A DNA stretch of 6,155 nt from Dysgonamonadaceae bacterium. GTDB lineage: Bacteria; Bacteroidota; Bacteroidia; Bacteroidales; Azobacteroidaceae. Within the stretch, counting starts at the first letter, position 1. Each line of letters begins with the position of its first letter. The DNA is taken from assembly GCA_031282925.1 (NCBI GenBank), contig JAITCT010000196.1, positions 1 to 6,155 of the forward strand. Reading direction: 5' to 3'. A program made the position numbers and the translations under genes. Positions 6,039-6,155 of this stretch are shown one piece after another. Under the pieces are notes generated by a model. The model saw nothing but the letters and a program-made list of their open reading frames with translations. It ran no database searches and had not been told where the DNA came from.

Positions 6039-6099
6039 TCGTTAACTAAGTTACAAATAGCCGAATCTCGTTTACTCGTTAACTCGTCCACTCGTTTAC
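6039..6099 (-). repeat. Inverted 8-bp units upstream of ureC
   Basis: Four adjacent units at 6068, 6076, 6084 and 6092 (TCGTTTAC, TCGTTAAC, TCGTCCAC, TCGTTTAC) plus a single TCGTTAAC at 6039-6046. These are reverse complements of the GTAAACGA family at the end of ureAB, so the ureAB-ureC gap is bracketed by inverted arrays. Confidence 0.85.
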
Positions 6100-6119
6100 T
6101 AAAAAAAAAATAAAAACAA
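6100..6119 (+). promoter_or_regulatory. A-rich translation leader of ureC
   Basis: An almost pure A tract, including ten consecutive A at 6101-6110, runs up to the ureC ATG, with no Shine-Dalgarno sequence. Such A-rich leaders are typical of Bacteroidota starts, where anti-Shine-Dalgarno pairing is little used. An in-frame TAA at 6111-6113 fixes the ATG at 6120 as the start. Confidence 0.5.
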
Positions 6120-6155
6120 ATGAAAACAATCAACAGAAAATTATACGCTTCAATG
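6120..6155 (+). CDS. ureC: Urease alpha (catalytic) subunit UreC, first 12 codons
   Basis: Only MKTINRKLYASM is visible before the window ends. This matches the conserved start of UreC (R-K-x-Y-A-S-M, normally followed by a GPTTGD block), and the position after ureAB is where the alpha subunit belongs. UreC carries the two-nickel active site that hydrolyses urea; none of those residues is in view. An in-frame stop seven bases upstream rules out a longer N-terminus. The call rests on 12 residues plus gene order. Confidence 0.85.
   Translation, partial: MKTINRKLYASM

Larger units (their letters stand above)
5757..6119 (+). other. ureAB-ureC intergenic spacer, repeat-rich
   Basis: A 363-base region without a recognisable gene, between urease genes that usually lie a few bases apart. 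It contains the end of one 8-bp array, four copies of a hairpin element (5801-6015), an AT-rich short repeat (5835-5852), then inverted 8-bp units and an A-tract before ureC. The minus-strand open frame through it crosses the repeats and shows no family resemblance. A possible half-element GGATTGC (5788-5794) precedes the first hairpin copy. No promoter consensus was found. Confidence 0.85.

Noticed and set aside
5627..6133. Minus-strand open frame across the ureAB end and the following gap
   Set aside because: It reads through the hairpin elements and 8-bp arrays, and its peptide merely reflects those repeats.

Overview
The window is a contiguous plus-strand stretch of a urea-use operon. In order it holds urtA (5' end missing), urtB, urtC, urtD and urtE, which make a complete ATP-driven urea importer apart from the start of the binding protein. 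These are followed by a fused urease gamma/beta gene (ureAB) and the first 12 codons of the urease alpha gene (ureC), cut off by the window end. No convincing minus-strand gene, RNA gene, CRISPR array or insertion sequence is present.

How the genes work together: UrtA captures urea in the periplasm, UrtB and UrtC form the membrane channel, and UrtD and UrtE hydrolyse ATP to drive import. Urease (UreAB plus UreC) then splits urea to ammonia and carbon dioxide in the cytoplasm. Nickel chaperone genes (ureDEFG) are not in view and may lie downstream of ureC.

Organism: the gene starts lack Shine-Dalgarno sequences and are often preceded by A-rich tracts. Gaps carry short-period 7-bp and 8-bp repeats in direct and inverted arrays. 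Together these suggest a Bacteroidota-like bacterium, perhaps gut- or host-associated. This is an inference from style, not a marker gene.

Layout: the urtA-urtB, urtD-urtE and urtE-ureAB junctions are tight (11, 15 and 2 bases). The other three gaps are swollen with repeats. The urtB-urtC gap (249 bases) has a 23-bp tandem repeat full of dyad symmetry. The urtC-urtD gap (100 bases) has a 24-bp perfect inverted repeat made of 7-bp units. The ureAB-ureC gap (363 bases) has four hairpin elements with conserved ends and changing but complementary inner stems, bracketed by inverted arrays of an 8-bp unit.

The most notable point is that the 8-bp array runs into the 3' end of ureAB. The conserved C-terminal end of the urease beta domain appears to be missing and replaced by a short repeat-encoded tail. 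The linker between the gamma and beta domains is long and looks like that of plant-type single-chain ureases.
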